DNA of 64,000 nucleotides from NCBI RefSeq assembly GCF_036231355.1, contig NZ_CP109496.1, positions 6,882,001 to 6,946,000 on the forward strand. Direction: 5' to 3'. Positions 9,038 through 17,792 of the stretch are shown piece by piece (positions within the stretch are counted from its first letter, which is position 1; every line of letters begins with the position of its first letter). The notes below the pieces were generated by a model. That model worked only from the letters and a program-made list of their open reading frames with translations, did no database searches and was not told where the DNA came from. A program made the position numbers and the translations under genes. Source of the DNA: Streptomyces sp. NBC_01431. GTDB lineage: Bacteria > Actinomycetota > Actinomycetes > Streptomycetales > Streptomycetaceae.

Positions 9038-10090
9038 TCAGGAGCTGGTGACGGGTACCAGGCGAATGGTGCTGAGGATCTTCTGGATGGTGTCCTCGTC
9101 GACTGCGCCGGGCACGCCCGTGTTGGCGATGAAGCTCCAGGCGGCGAGGTCGCCCTTGGCGGTCTTGAAGCCGAAGAGCACGGACTGGCCGTCGGTGGAG
9201 CACTTGTCCGTCTTCTTCACGCCCGTCGCCTTGGCGCGGACCACGCTGCCCTGGAGACCGGACTTGGTGGTGAAGGGGACCGGCTTGTCCGAGGTGATGT
9301 GGTTCTTGTCCGGCTGGGTGTAGGCGTAGTACAGCCAGTCGTCGGCCTGCTGGGCCGCATCGTCCGTCGACTTGGCGCCGTTCGCGCCCTTGGTGCCGAT
9401 GGTGGCCAGCGCGGTGTTCTCGTCGCGGCCGCTGGAGCCCTTGGTGGTGCACCACTTGGACTTGTAGTAGGCGGGGGCCGACATCATCATGCCGCCGAAC
9501 CCGTTGGGGTCCGCCTTGTCGGACCAGCCCACGCTCATGCTGGGGCTGTCGACCTCCCAGTCTGGCGGAACGTCGAAGGCGTCGCCGCGAGTGGGGTTGA
9601 CCACGACCTTCCAGCCCGCGATGACCGGCGCCACCTCGGTACCGGCACCACGCGGGTTGGGGGCCGGGGAGGACGGCGCCGCGGACGCGGAGGCGGACGG
9701 CGACTGCTTCTTGCCGTCGGCCTGGTCGCTCTTGCCGTTGCCGCTGAGGACCACGACGCCCGTGACACCTGCGGCCACGACCACCGCCGCGGCCGCGACG
9801 ATGGCGATGATCGTGGTCTTCTTCTTGTTGTTGTCGTCCTGCGACGGCTGCGGCGCCCCCGGCGGGCTGCCCACCGGATACGACGGCTGCTGCTGGTACG
9901 GGTTGGGCGTCTGGTAACCCTGCTGCGGGTACCCCGGCTGCGTGGGCGGCTGCGCGGGCTGCTGCCCAGGCTGCTGGTATCCCGGCTGCTGATAGGGATT
10001 CGGCTGCTGGTACCCCGGCTGCTGGTACGGGTTCTGATTCGGATCCTGCGGGTTCTGCTCGCCCCCGGGCGGCTGCTGTCCTGGCCACAT
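9038..10090 (-). CDS. Membrane-anchored protein with Gln/Pro-rich cytoplasmic tail
   Basis: This 350-residue protein starts at the ATG at 10088-10090. The N-terminal 75 residues are low-complexity repeats of the type NPYQQPGYQQP, typical of cytoplasmic tails of actinobacterial membrane proteins. A basic stop (NNKKK) and a single transmembrane helix (TTIIAIVAAAAVVVAAGVTG, about 90-115) follow, then a Ser/Ala/Pro linker. The extracellular domain of about 200 residues contains two cysteines (KWCTTKG, DKCSTDG) that could pair. I recognise no catalytic motif. An LpqN/lipoprotein-like sensory or binding role is possible but not shown. Confidence 0.75.
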   Translation of the reverse strand: MWPGQQPPGGEQNPQDPNQNPYQQPGYQQPNPYQQPGYQQPGQQPAQPPTQPGYPQQGYQTPNPYQQQPSYPVGSPPGAPQPSQDDNNKKKTTIIAIVAAAAVVVAAGVTGVVVLSGNGKSDQADGKKQSPSASASAAPSSPAPNPRGAGTEVAPVIAGWKVVVNPTRGDAFDVPPDWEVDSPSMSVGWSDKADPNGFGGMMMSAPAYYKSKWCTTKGSSGRDENTALATIGTKGANGAKSTDDAAQQADDWLYYAYTQPDKNHITSDKPVPFTTKSGLQGSVVRAKATGVKKTDKCSTDGQSVLFGFKTAKGDLAAWSFIANTGVPGAVDEDTIQKILSTIRLVPVTSS

Positions 10091-10184
10091 GGCCAGTAAC
10101 CATAGAGGTGCCGCCCCGCTCCTGCTACGGCCGCCCCCGCCAGGGATGGCCAAGGGCGGCTACTCATGGGTAACATCGACTCCC

Positions 10185-10637
10185 ATGAGCGCTGATCAGA
10201 TGTCCGTCGGCGAGATGCTCGCCGCCACGGTCCCGATGGCCAGGACCCTCAACCTGGAGTTCCTGGAGACCACCCCCGAGCGTGCCGTGGTACGGCTGCC
10301 GGACCAGCCCGACTACCACAACCACGTGGGCGGACCACACGCCGGAGCGATGTTCACGCTCGCCGAGTCCGCCAGCGGTGCCATCGTCATCGCCGCCTTC
10401 GGCGACCAGATGGGCCGGGCCGTGCCGCTGGCCGTCAAGGCCGAGATCGGCTACAAGAAGCTCGCCATGGGCGTCGTCACCGCGACCGCGACCCTGGGCC
10501 GCCCCATCGCCGACGTGGTGGCCGAACTGGACGCGGGGCAGCGCCCCGAGTTCCCCGTCCACATCGAGATCCAGCGCGCGGACGGCGCCGTGACCGGCGA
10601 AATGGTGGTTGTCTGGACGCTGCGTCCGAACTCCTGA
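10185..10637 (+). CDS. Hotdog-fold protein, DUF4442/thioesterase-like
   Basis: A 150-residue hotdog-fold protein. The central-helix signature YHNHVGGPHAGAMFTLAESA is the substrate-binding segment of PaaI/YiiD-C-type acyl-CoA thioesterases and DUF4442 proteins. The five strands that follow (PLAVKAEIGYKKLAMGVVTA, PVHIEIQRADGAVTGEMVVV) complete the fold. The start at 10185 is the first Met of conserved-looking sequence. A GC-rich hairpin at 10666-10695 follows the stop and should terminate it. Thioesterase activity is a family expectation, not shown. Confidence 0.75.
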   Translation: MSADQMSVGEMLAATVPMARTLNLEFLETTPERAVVRLPDQPDYHNHVGGPHAGAMFTLAESASGAIVIAAFGDQMGRAVPLAVKAEIGYKKLAMGVVTATATLGRPIADVVAELDAGQRPEFPVHIEIQRADGAVTGEMVVVWTLRPNS

Positions 10638-10665
10638 CCCTCCGCGGCACGCGCCACGGAACCCC

Positions 10666-10695
10666 AAGGCGTCCCGGCCCACACCGGGGCGCCTT
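10666..10695 (+). terminator. Rho-independent-type hairpin after thioesterase gene
   Basis: AAGGCGTCCCGG pairs with CCGGGGCGCCTT around a CCCACA loop, giving a 12-bp stem with one G-T pair, about 30 nt after the stop of the hotdog-fold gene. There is no clear U tract, as is common in Streptomyces. Confidence 0.75.
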
Positions 10696-10749
10696 CTCCG
10701 TGTCCCGCTCGCTCTCGCCGGCTCTTCCACCGGACGGTCCTACGTTTCC

Positions 10750-10800
10750 GGCGCCTCGTGGCGCCTGACGGGTTGTCAACTCGGTCGTGACGCATAGTGC
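10750..10800 (+). promoter_or_regulatory. Putative promoter region of the beta-glucosidase
   Basis: TTGTCA (10773-10778) is followed after 16 bp by TAGTGC (10795-10800), about 80 bp upstream of the GH3 start. A perfect inverted repeat GGCGCC-TCGT-GGCGCC (10750-10765) lies just upstream of the -35-like element. The assignment rests on pattern only. Confidence 0.35.
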
Positions 10801-10881
10801 GTTCACAGGTCGAACGTCGGCCCGCCGCCTGCTGTGCCGCGGTCCACATGTCGTGCCCGCCCACACAAGGAGTGACGGTCC

Positions 10882-13362
10882 ATGCCCGACCCCGTTTCCC
10901 GAAGGTCAGCACTGCGCCGACTCGCCGGTGCCGTCGCGGTCGCGGCGGCCGCGACCGGCCCGTTCGCCGCCCCGGCCGACGCCGGTACGGCCACGGGGGC
11001 CTCCCGCCGGGTGGAAGACCTCCTCGCCCGGCTCACCCTGGACGAGAAGATCGGCCTGCTGCACGGCGCCGACGATCCGCACAGCCTCGGCCAGGCCGGA
11101 TACGTCCCCGGAGTGCCGCGGCTCGCCATCCCCGCCCTCAGACTCGCCGACGGACCTGCGGGCGTCCGCGTCACCGAGCACGCCACCGCCCTGCCGGCGC
11201 CGGTGCTGCTCGCCGCCGCCTTCGACCCCGCGCTGGCCCGCGAATACGGCGAGGTCATCGGCCGCGAGGGCCGCGCGCTCGGCCAGGACGTCCTCCTGTC
11301 GCCCATGGTCAACCTGATCAGAACCCCGTACGCCGGACGCAACTACGAGACCTTCTCCGAGGACCCACTGCTCAGCGCCGACCTCGTCGCCGAGGAGATC
11401 CGCGGCATCCAGAGCCAGGGACTGATCGCCACCGTCAAGCACTTCGCCCTGAACAACCAGGAGCAAGGCCGCACGTCCGTCGATGTGCGGATCGCCCAAC
11501 AGCCGCTGCGTGAGCTGGAGTTCCGTGCCTTCGAGGCGGCCGTCGCCGCCGGAGCGGGCGCCGTGATGGGCGCCTACAACAAGGTCAACGGCACCTTCGC
11601 CTGCGAAAACAAGCCAATTCTCGGCGACGTGCTGCGCGGCGACTGGGGCTTCGACGGCTGGGTGATGAGCGACTGGCAGGCCGCGCACAGCACCGCCGCC
11701 GCCCTCACCGCGGGGCTCGACATGGAGATGCCGAGCGGCGACCACTTCGCCGACGCCCTGAAGCAGGCCGTACGCAGCCGCAGCCTCCCCGAAGCGCTCG
11801 TCGACCGTTCCGCACGCCGCGTCCTGTCCGTCATGGAGCGCTTCGGACTGCTCGACGGCAGCGCCCCCGCCCGGCCGGAGCGTGACCCGCGGGCCGGGGC
11901 GCGCACCGCGCTCAAGGTCGCCAAGGCGGGCGCCACCCTGCTTCGCAACCGGCACGCCACCCTGCCGCTGACCGGCCAGGCCGCCCACCACATCGCCGTG
12001 ATCGGGCCCACCGGAGCCATCCCGTTCGTCAGCGGTGGTGGCAGCGCACATGTGGTCGCCGCACATGTGCGGAGCCCGCTCGACGCACTCCGAGTCCGGG
12101 CCGGAGAAGGTGCCCGCGTCAGCTACGCCCTGGGCGAGGACATCTTCGGCAAACCGCTCCCCGGGGCCTCGCCCGGCGCCGACTTCGAGGGCCGGCACAT
12201 CGCCCCCGGCGCCACCTGGACCTACGATGCCCCCCTCACCGTGGACGAACCCGACGAGTGGACCTTCTACATCCACTATTCCGGCGACCGGCCCAAGGTG
12301 TTCCTCGACGGCACCGAACTCTTCCCACCGGCCCCGGGCCTCGGTGAGTCCTTCGCCGGAGGGTTCGTCAGCGCCGCTCCCGACGGACTCGCCGTCCGTC
12401 GCCGCACGCTGGGCCTTGACGCGGGACCCCACCGGCTCACCATTACCGCGAAGGGCGGCGAGAAAGGCCAGGTCTTCCGGCTGCGCCGCACCACCGGTGC
12501 CACCCGCGCCGCCGACGTCGCCGAGGCGGTGCGCGCCGCCCGCGCGGCCGCGAGCGTCGTGCTGTTCGCGTACGAGGACGCCACCGAGGGCGCCGACCGC
12601 ACCGGTCTCGCCCTGCCCGGCCACCAGAACGAGCTGATCGAAGCCGTCGCCGCCGCCAACTCCCGTACCACTGTGGTGCTCAACACCTCATCCAGCACCA
12701 CCATGCCGTGGCTGGACCACACAGGTGCCGTACTCCAGATGTACTACCCGGGCCAGGAAGGCGCCGAGGCCACCGCGGCCGTCCTGTTCGGGGACTGCGA
12801 CCCGGGCGGCCGACTCACCCAGACCTTCCCCGCCTCCGACACCCTGCATCCGGTCGCCGGGGACCCGCACCGCTATCCCGGTGTGAACGGCACCGAGGAG
12901 TACTCCGAGGGAGTCCACCTCGGCTACCGCTGGTACGAGGCCGAGGGCGTGGCCCCCCTCTTCCCCTTCGGGCACGGGCTCTCCTACACCACCTTCGAAT
13001 ACTCCGGCCTCACCGTCGAGCCCGACGACGACGGGCTCGCGGTCGGCTTCACCGTCCGCAACACAGGTCCGCGCACCGGAACCACGGTGGCCCAGGTCTA
13101 CGTCGGTCCCTCGCCCGACCTCAGCCTCGACCAGGCGCACCGTGCCCTGGCCGGCTACCGCCGCCTGGAACTGGAGCCCGGCCGGGCGCGGCACGTGACC
13201 GTACGCGTTTCGGCGCGCTCGCTGTCGTCCTGGGACCCGGCGCGGCACGGCTGGGTCCTGGGCACCGGAACGCGCGAGGTCACCGTGGGCGTCTCCGCTC
13301 GTGAGCAGCGCCTCACCGGCCGGGGCCGGGTCCGATCACGCGAGGCGGCCGGCCGACCCTGA
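10882..13362 (+). CDS. Secreted GH3 beta-glucosidase with PA14 insert
   Basis: An 826-residue glycoside hydrolase family 3 enzyme. The N-terminus carries a Tat-like signal (SRRSALRRLAGAVAVAAAAT). The TIM-barrel domain follows (LTLDEKIGLLHG, ADGPAGVR, KHFALNNQE). The catalytic nucleophile should be Asp264 in GWVMSDWQAAHS. The second alpha/beta domain is interrupted at about residues 425-545 by a PA14 carbohydrate-binding module (EWTFYIHYSGDRPKVFLDGT). A fibronectin III-like domain closes the protein (TVRNTGPRTGTTVAQVYVGP). PA14-bearing GH3 enzymes act on beta-glucosides and related oligosaccharides. ATG 10882 follows the ribosome site AAGGAGTGACGG. No sugar transporter adjoins it. Confidence 0.92.
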   Translation: MPDPVSRRSALRRLAGAVAVAAAATGPFAAPADAGTATGASRRVEDLLARLTLDEKIGLLHGADDPHSLGQAGYVPGVPRLAIPALRLADGPAGVRVTEHATALPAPVLLAAAFDPALAREYGEVIGREGRALGQDVLLSPMVNLIRTPYAGRNYETFSEDPLLSADLVAEEIRGIQSQGLIATVKHFALNNQEQGRTSVDVRIAQQPLRELEFRAFEAAVAAGAGAVMGAYNKVNGTFACENKPILGDVLRGDWGFDGWVMSDWQAAHSTAAALTAGLDMEMPSGDHFADALKQAVRSRSLPEALVDRSARRVLSVMERFGLLDGSAPARPERDPRAGARTALKVAKAGATLLRNRHATLPLTGQAAHHIAVIGPTGAIPFVSGGGSAHVVAAHVRSPLDALRVRAGEGARVSYALGEDIFGKPLPGASPGADFEGRHIAPGATWTYDAPLTVDEPDEWTFYIHYSGDRPKVFLDGTELFPPAPGLGESFAGGFVSAAPDGLAVRRRTLGLDAGPHRLTITAKGGEKGQVFRLRRTTGATRAADVAEAVRAARAAASVVLFAYEDATEGADRTGLALPGHQNELIEAVAAANSRTTVVLNTSSSTTMPWLDHTGAVLQMYYPGQEGAEATAAVLFGDCDPGGRLTQTFPASDTLHPVAGDPHRYPGVNGTEEYSEGVHLGYRWYEAEGVAPLFPFGHGLSYTTFEYSGLTVEPDDDGLAVGFTVRNTGPRTGTTVAQVYVGPSPDLSLDQAHRALAGYRRLELEPGRARHVTVRVSARSLSSWDPARHGWVLGTGTREVTVGVSAREQRLTGRGRVRSREAAGRP

Positions 13363-13437
13363 GCGGGTAGGCTGGCCGGGGTGCGCCAAGGGGGGCGCAC
13401 GCCGGGCTCCGGCCCGGTACGAGCGGGAGGAAGCGCG

Positions 13438-14094
13438 TTGCACATCCAGGAGTGGCTGGAGCACATCCCCGCCGTCAGTGTCTATCTCCTGGTGGCGCTG
13501 GTCATCGGGGTCGAGAGCCTCGGAATCCCGCTGCCCGGCGAGATTGTCCTGGTGAGTGCGGCACTGCTCGCCTCGCAGCAGGGGCACATCGATCCCGTCG
13601 TGCTGGGCGCCTGCGCGACGGCCGGTGCGGTGATCGGCGACTCGATCGGTTACGCCATCGGCCGCAAGGGCGGCAGGCCGCTGCTCGCCTGGCTCGGCAA
13701 CAAGTTCCCCAAGCACTTCAGCGACGGCCATGTCGCCATGGCGGAACGATCCTTCCAGAAGTGGGGCATGTGGGCCGTCTTCGTCGGCCGGTTCATCGCC
13801 CTGCTCCGCATCTTCGCGGGACCCTTGGCGGGCGTCCTGCACATGCCGTACTGGAAGTTCCTCATCGCCAACGTCCTCGGCGGCATCTGCTGGGCCGGCG
13901 GCACCACGGCCGTCATCTACTACCTCGGCATCGTCGCCGAGTCCTGGCTGAAGAACTTCTCCTACCTCGGCCTGGTCGCCGCGCTGCTGGTCGGACTGGC
14001 CTCGATGCTGGTCGTCAAGAACCGTGCCAAGAAGTCGATGGCCGAAGCGGAAGCGGCGGAGTCCGTCCCGGAGAACGTGCCTGCCGCGGACTAG
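13438..14094 (+). CDS. DedA family membrane protein
   Basis: A 218-residue polytopic membrane protein of the DedA/VTT superfamily, whose members help move undecaprenyl phosphate or phospholipids across the membrane. Visible landmarks are ESLGIPLPGEIVLVSAALLA near residue 25, GDSIGYAIGRKGG near 68 and WAVFVGRFIALLRIFAGPLAG near 115, the F-x-R-x-x-P/G re-entrant loop typical of the family. I chose the TTG at 13438 because GGGAGG lies 7 nt upstream and the protein then begins HIQEWLEHIPAVSVYLL. A GTG at 13381 would add 19 unlikely residues. Confidence 0.88.
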   Translation: MHIQEWLEHIPAVSVYLLVALVIGVESLGIPLPGEIVLVSAALLASQQGHIDPVVLGACATAGAVIGDSIGYAIGRKGGRPLLAWLGNKFPKHFSDGHVAMAERSFQKWGMWAVFVGRFIALLRIFAGPLAGVLHMPYWKFLIANVLGGICWAGGTTAVIYYLGIVAESWLKNFSYLGLVAALLVGLASMLVVKNRAKKSMAEAEAAESVPENVPAAD

Positions 14095-14130
14095 TCGGCC
14101 ACCGCGGCACCCGGCTTCGGGGCACCCTGC

Positions 14131-14568
14131 TCACCGGTCCCGCAACAGCACCCGCACGGCGCGCCCGAACACCAGGCGCCCGGCGAATGCCGTCAACGGG
14201 TCGAGGGCGCGCGGCAGTCCGCGTACTCGCAGGTCCTCGCGCCAGACCAGATACGCCCCCGATCCGGCCGCGCCGACCTCGATCTCGGCCCAGCCCGTGA
14301 CGGCCCGGCCGCGCTTCTCCAGGCGGCACCGGCCCGGCCTGCGCGCGCCCGGCGGCTCCCAGCGCACGATCTCCATCCGGTCGTCGAAGCCCAGCCGGCC
14401 GAGCCCGGTGCGCGCGACGATCAACGTGCCGAGGCCGCTGGGCGGCGCGGTGCTCACCGCGATCCGGGTCAGCGGGACGCCTTCGCCGTGCCGCTCCCAG
14501 TCGGTGAGCCGCCGCCACGCCTCGGCGGGGGCCAGCTCGGTACGCCGGTCGATCCGGAAGAGTGCCAT
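14131..14568 (-). CDS. SRPBCC (START-like) superfamily protein
   Basis: A 145-residue protein with the SRPBCC pattern: an opening strand (MALFRIDRRTELAPAEAWRR) in which the AEAWRRLTDWERHGEGVP helix follows, then alternating strands (FDDRMEIVRWEPP, GWAEIEVGAAGSGAYLVWRE) and a C-terminal helix (ALDPLTAFAGRLVFGRAVRV). This fold binds hydrophobic ligands. Members include polyketide cyclases, but no such genes are nearby, so the ligand is unknown. It is transcribed toward dedA. Confidence 0.7.
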   Translation of the reverse strand: MALFRIDRRTELAPAEAWRRLTDWERHGEGVPLTRIAVSTAPPSGLGTLIVARTGLGRLGFDDRMEIVRWEPPGARRPGRCRLEKRGRAVTGWAEIEVGAAGSGAYLVWREDLRVRGLPRALDPLTAFAGRLVFGRAVRVLLRDR

Positions 14569-14663
14569 CGCGTGATCGTAAGCGGCCCCCCGGCCGCGCG
14601 GGCCGGGGCGAGGTCCCTTAGCGTTCCGGTGGGCGCGAACGAATCCGTACCAAGGAGTGGCGC

Positions 14664-15194
14664 ATGGCAGAGCAGGCGTTGGTCACGGCGGTGGGCGGCA
14701 AGACGCCCGAGATCGCGGCGACCGCATTCACCGCACCCACCTCGGTGGTGCTCGGCGAGGTCACCCTGGCCGAGGGCGCGAGCGTCTGGTACCACGCGGT
14801 CCTGCGGGCCGACTGCGGGCCGATCGTGATCGGCGCCGACAGCAACATCCAGGACAACTGCACCGTCCACGTGGACCCCGGCTTCCCCGTCACGGTCGGC
14901 GAACGGGTCAGCGTCGGCCACAACGCGGTGCTGCACGGCTGCACCGTCGAGGACGACGTCCTGGTCGGCATGGGCGCCACCGTCCTCAACGGGGCCCGCA
15001 TCGGCGCCGGTTCGCTGGTCGCGGCGCAGGCCCTGGTGCCGCAGGGCATGGTCGTACCGCCCGGTTCGCTGGTCGCGGGCGTGCCCGCCAAGGTGCGGCG
15101 CGAATTGACCGAGGAGGAGCGCGAGGGCATCAAGGTCAACGCCCTGATGTACGCGGGCCTGGCCACCGACCACCGCACGGCGCACGGCGGCTGA
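14664..15194 (+). CDS. Gamma-class carbonic anhydrase family protein
   Basis: A 176-residue left-handed beta-helix protein with hexapeptide repeats (GADSNIQDNCTVHVDPGFPV, VGERVSVGHNAVLHGC, DDVLVGMGATVLNGARIGAG). The three candidate zinc histidines sit in CTVHVD and GHNAVLH, in the spacing used by gamma-carbonic anhydrases (CamH/PaaY group). A C-terminal helix (RRELTEEEREGIKVNALMYA) caps the trimer. Activity is a family inference, since some members are inactive or act as acyl-CoA carrier proteins. It is followed by a second beta-helix gene. Confidence 0.82.
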   Translation: MAEQALVTAVGGKTPEIAATAFTAPTSVVLGEVTLAEGASVWYHAVLRADCGPIVIGADSNIQDNCTVHVDPGFPVTVGERVSVGHNAVLHGCTVEDDVLVGMGATVLNGARIGAGSLVAAQALVPQGMVVPPGSLVAGVPAKVRRELTEEEREGIKVNALMYAGLATDHRTAHGG

Positions 15195-15284
15195 GCCCGC
15201 GGGGAGTCCAGTCGCGCGGCGCTGAGCGGAAGATCACAGGTGTCGGCCGTGATCAGCCGGGCCGGCGATGAGTACCGTGAGCGG

Positions 15285-16028
15285 GTGCCCAAGAACAGAA
15301 ACACGTTCTCATCGCTGACCGCCTGGCGGCGCCGGATCGCCTCCCGCGCGGTCCACGGCGGTTGGAGCTGGATCAAGGAGGCGGGCGCGGTCACCGCCGA
15401 GCACCCGGGGAAGCTGCGCTTCGGCCGGATCGGCTCCGGGACCCGCCTCGCCTTCCCGCAGGGCACCGTCTTCGGCGAGCGGTGGATCGAGCTGGGCGAC
15501 CACTGCATCATCGGCGAACAGGTGACCCTGACGGCCGGGATGATGCCGGGCCTGGACCTCGGCGCCGAACCGATCCTGACCCTCGGCAACGGAGTCGTAC
15601 TCGGCCGCGGCAGCCACGTCATCGCCGACACCACCGTGACCATCGGTTCGGACACGTACTGCGGCCCGTACGTCTACATCACCTCGACCAACCACAGCTA
15701 CGACGATCCCCGCCAGCCCGTGGGCAAGCAGTGGCCGCGCATGGAGCCCGTCGAGATCGGCCCCGGGTGCTGGCTCGGGACGGGTGCGGTGGTGCTGCCC
15801 GGCGCCCGACTCGGCCGCAACGTGGTCGTGGCGGCGGGCGCCGTCGTGCGCGGAGAGGTGCCCGACCACGCGGTGGTGGCCGGGGCGCCCGCGCGCATCG
15901 TGCGCACCTGGGACGAGGAGAACGGCTGGCAGCCGCCGCTGCGCACGCCCGCGCCGGTGCCGATTCCGGAGGGCGTCACCCCCGAACAGCTGCTCGCCGT
16001 CGCCGAGTTGACCCCGGAAGAGGCCTGA
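15285..16028 (+). CDS. Left-handed beta-helix acyltransferase
   Basis: A 247-residue protein of the hexapeptide-repeat acyltransferase group (LbH, maltose/galactoside O-acetyltransferase-like). Repeats run through most of the chain. The catalytic-type histidine is in YVYITSTNHSYDDP, and AGAVVRGEVPDHAVVAGAPA is the classic C-terminal coil motif. The GTG at 15285 (VPKNRN) is preferred; an in-frame start at 15240 would add 15 residues. Comparable Streptomyces proteins acetylate sugars or cell-wall components, but the substrate here is unknown. It stands 90 bp after the gamma-carbonic anhydrase gene and may be co-transcribed. Confidence 0.75.
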   Translation: MPKNRNTFSSLTAWRRRIASRAVHGGWSWIKEAGAVTAEHPGKLRFGRIGSGTRLAFPQGTVFGERWIELGDHCIIGEQVTLTAGMMPGLDLGAEPILTLGNGVVLGRGSHVIADTTVTIGSDTYCGPYVYITSTNHSYDDPRQPVGKQWPRMEPVEIGPGCWLGTGAVVLPGARLGRNVVVAAGAVVRGEVPDHAVVAGAPARIVRTWDEENGWQPPLRTPAPVPIPEGVTPEQLLAVAELTPEEA

Positions 16029-16042
16029 GGGCCACGTTCCGC

Positions 16043-16909
16043 TCAGCCGGTGGCGAGCAGCACCGTGCCGACCAGTGCGAGGCCCGCTCCGGCCGCCTGC
16101 ACCGCCCGCAGCCGCTCCTTGAGGACCCCGCGGGCGGCGAGGGCCGTGACCACCGGGTAGAGCGAGGCGAGCACCGCCGCGATGGTGACCGGGCCCTGCT
16201 GGGCGGCGATGGAGTACGTCCCGTTCGCGGCCACGTCGGCGAGGCCCACGAAGGCGAGCGCGGGCAGCGCGAGCCACACGGTGCGGGGGCCGCCCTCCTC
16301 GGGCAGCGCCGGGGCGCCGCGCCGCACCGAGACGTACAGGGCGGTGCCACCCACCGCGACATTGGTGACGCGCTGCACGAACAGTGCGAGGAACAGCCCC
16401 GGCACGCTCGTCGACGCCTCGGAGATCAGTGCCATCACGGCTCCGAAGCCGAAGGCTGCGAGCAGGGTGAGCGCGATCGCCTGGCGCCGCACCGCCTCGC
16501 CGCGGAATTCCGGGCCCCCGGCCAACAGCACGCCCACCACGGCCACCGCGATGCCGGCGAACTGGAGCAGCCCCGGCCGTTCGCCGAGCACGAGACCGAC
16601 ACCTACCGGTACGGCGACGCCCAGCGAGCCGAGCGGCGAGACGACACCCATGGGCCCCAGCGCCAGGGCCTTGTAGAAGCTGAGCATGGCGACCGGGCCC
16701 ACCGCGCCCGCCGCGACCGCGAACCAGAGCTGCGGGCCCGCCTCGTGCCAGCCGCTGGTGGCCACGACGACGGTGCCGAGGACGACCACGGCGAGGGACT
16801 GCGAGGCGACCACGACGGTAAGCGCGGGCATCCGCCGGGTGAGCAGCCCGCCGCCGAAGTCGGCCAAGCCCCACAGCAGGCTGGTGGCCAGGGCGAAGAG
16901 TGCTGTCAT
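16043..16909 (-). CDS. EamA/DMT superfamily transporter
   Basis: A 288-residue protein of ten hydrophobic helices arranged as two EamA repeats (MTALFALATSLLWGLADFGG at the start; AFGFGAVMALISEAS opening the second half). Members of this drug/metabolite transporter group export small metabolites or amino acids. The ATG at 16907-16909 is preferred because an upstream in-frame extension runs into the operator region. It is divergent from an XRE-cupin regulator, and an 18-bp palindrome lies in between, so the regulator most likely controls it. Confidence 0.85.
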   Translation of the reverse strand: MTALFALATSLLWGLADFGGGLLTRRMPALTVVVASQSLAVVVLGTVVVATSGWHEAGPQLWFAVAAGAVGPVAMLSFYKALALGPMGVVSPLGSLGVAVPVGVGLVLGERPGLLQFAGIAVAVVGVLLAGGPEFRGEAVRRQAIALTLLAAFGFGAVMALISEASTSVPGLFLALFVQRVTNVAVGGTALYVSVRRGAPALPEEGGPRTVWLALPALAFVGLADVAANGTYSIAAQQGPVTIAAVLASLYPVVTALAARGVLKERLRAVQAAGAGLALVGTVLLATG

Positions 16910-16958
16910 GACGGGGCCTCGCAGTACAGTGCAGTGACACGGATGAGCAGTAGGTTGC

Positions 16959-16976
16959 ACTGCACTGTAGTGCAGT
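16959..16976. promoter_or_regulatory. Palindromic operator between EamA exporter and XRE-cupin regulator
   Basis: ACTGCACT-GT-AGTGCAGT has perfect 8-bp arms. A further half-site, AGTGCAGT, lies at 16928-16935, inside GCAGTACAGTGCAGT. The palindrome is 50 bp upstream of the transporter start and 65 bp upstream of the regulator start. The neighbouring XRE protein is the obvious candidate to bind it. Confidence 0.75.
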
Positions 16977-17040
16977 CGATTGAACCCTGTCATCTAAAAT
17001 ATTGGACGGCCTTCCTGGAGGCCCACCTCATGGACGGAAT

Positions 17041-17613
17041 GTGTCGGACCTCGAACTGCTGACCCAGTCACTGGGCCGCAACGTCAAGCGCTGGCGCACC
17101 GAGCGCGGCTTCACCCTGGACGCGCTCGCGACCCGTGCCGGGGTCAGCCGCGGCATGCTCATCCAGATCGAGCAGGCCCGGACGAACCCCAGCGTCGGCA
17201 CCGTGGTGAAGATCGGCGACGCACTGGGTGTGAGCATCACCACCCTGCTCGACTACGAGAGCGGCCCCAAGGTGCGGATCGTGCCGCCGGACCAGGCGGT
17301 GCGGCTCTGGTCCACCGAGCGCGGCAGCTACAACACGCTGCTCGCGGGCACCGAGGCGCCCGGCCCGCTGGAGATGTGGCACTGGCGGCTGATGCCCGGC
17401 GACGGGAGCGCCTCCGATCCGCACCCCACCGGCACGGTCGAACTGATCCACGTCACCGAGGGCACCCTCACGCTCGTCGTGGACGGTGTCGACCATCCGG
17501 TGCCGGCCGGGCATTCGGCATCCTTCGAGGCCAACGCGGCGCACACCTACCGCAATGACGGCTCGGAGCCGGTCGTCATGACGATGGCCATCTCGGTCCC
17601 GTTCGAACGCTGA
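17041..17613 (+). CDS. XRE-family regulator with C-terminal cupin domain
   Basis: A 190-residue regulator. Residues 7-62 form a Cro/C1-type helix-turn-helix (LGRNVKRWRTERGFTLDALA, then TRAGVSRGMLIQIEQARTNP). Residues 95-185 form a cupin barrel (HPTGTVELIHVTEGTLTLVV, HSASFEANAAHTYRNDG). Such HTH-cupin proteins respond to a small ligand bound in the barrel and often control a neighbouring exporter or catabolic gene. I use the GTG at 17041, preceded by GGACGGA. The divergent EamA gene and the shared palindromic operator support local control and autoregulation. Confidence 0.88.
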   Translation: MSDLELLTQSLGRNVKRWRTERGFTLDALATRAGVSRGMLIQIEQARTNPSVGTVVKIGDALGVSITTLLDYESGPKVRIVPPDQAVRLWSTERGSYNTLLAGTEAPGPLEMWHWRLMPGDGSASDPHPTGTVELIHVTEGTLTLVVDGVDHPVPAGHSASFEANAAHTYRNDGSEPVVMTMAISVPFER

Positions 17614-17768
17614 GACGCCCAACCGCCGTACCCGCGCGGCCTGTTACCGTTCTGGAGCGATGATTTTGGCCCTGTATCTGGTAATCGGGCCCGAGTCGGG
17701 TGGACGCTGACTATCGTCTACTTTCGCGGCCGCGGGCGCGAGGAAGGCGGGCCGCGTCGATTTCGAAC

Positions 17769-17792
17769 GAAACCACTCATGAGGGTGGTTTC
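17769..17792. promoter_or_regulatory. Inverted repeat upstream of fxsA
   Basis: GAAACCAC and GTGGTTTC are perfect 8-bp arms around an 8-nt centre that itself contains the palindrome TCATGA. This is the arrangement of a protein operator. No factor can be named. Confidence 0.5.

Noticed and set aside
8846..10099. 417-residue plus-strand frame opposite the Gln/Pro-rich membrane protein
   Set aside because: Repetitive Gly/Leu/Arg sequence explained by the antisense of the QQPGYQQP repeats.
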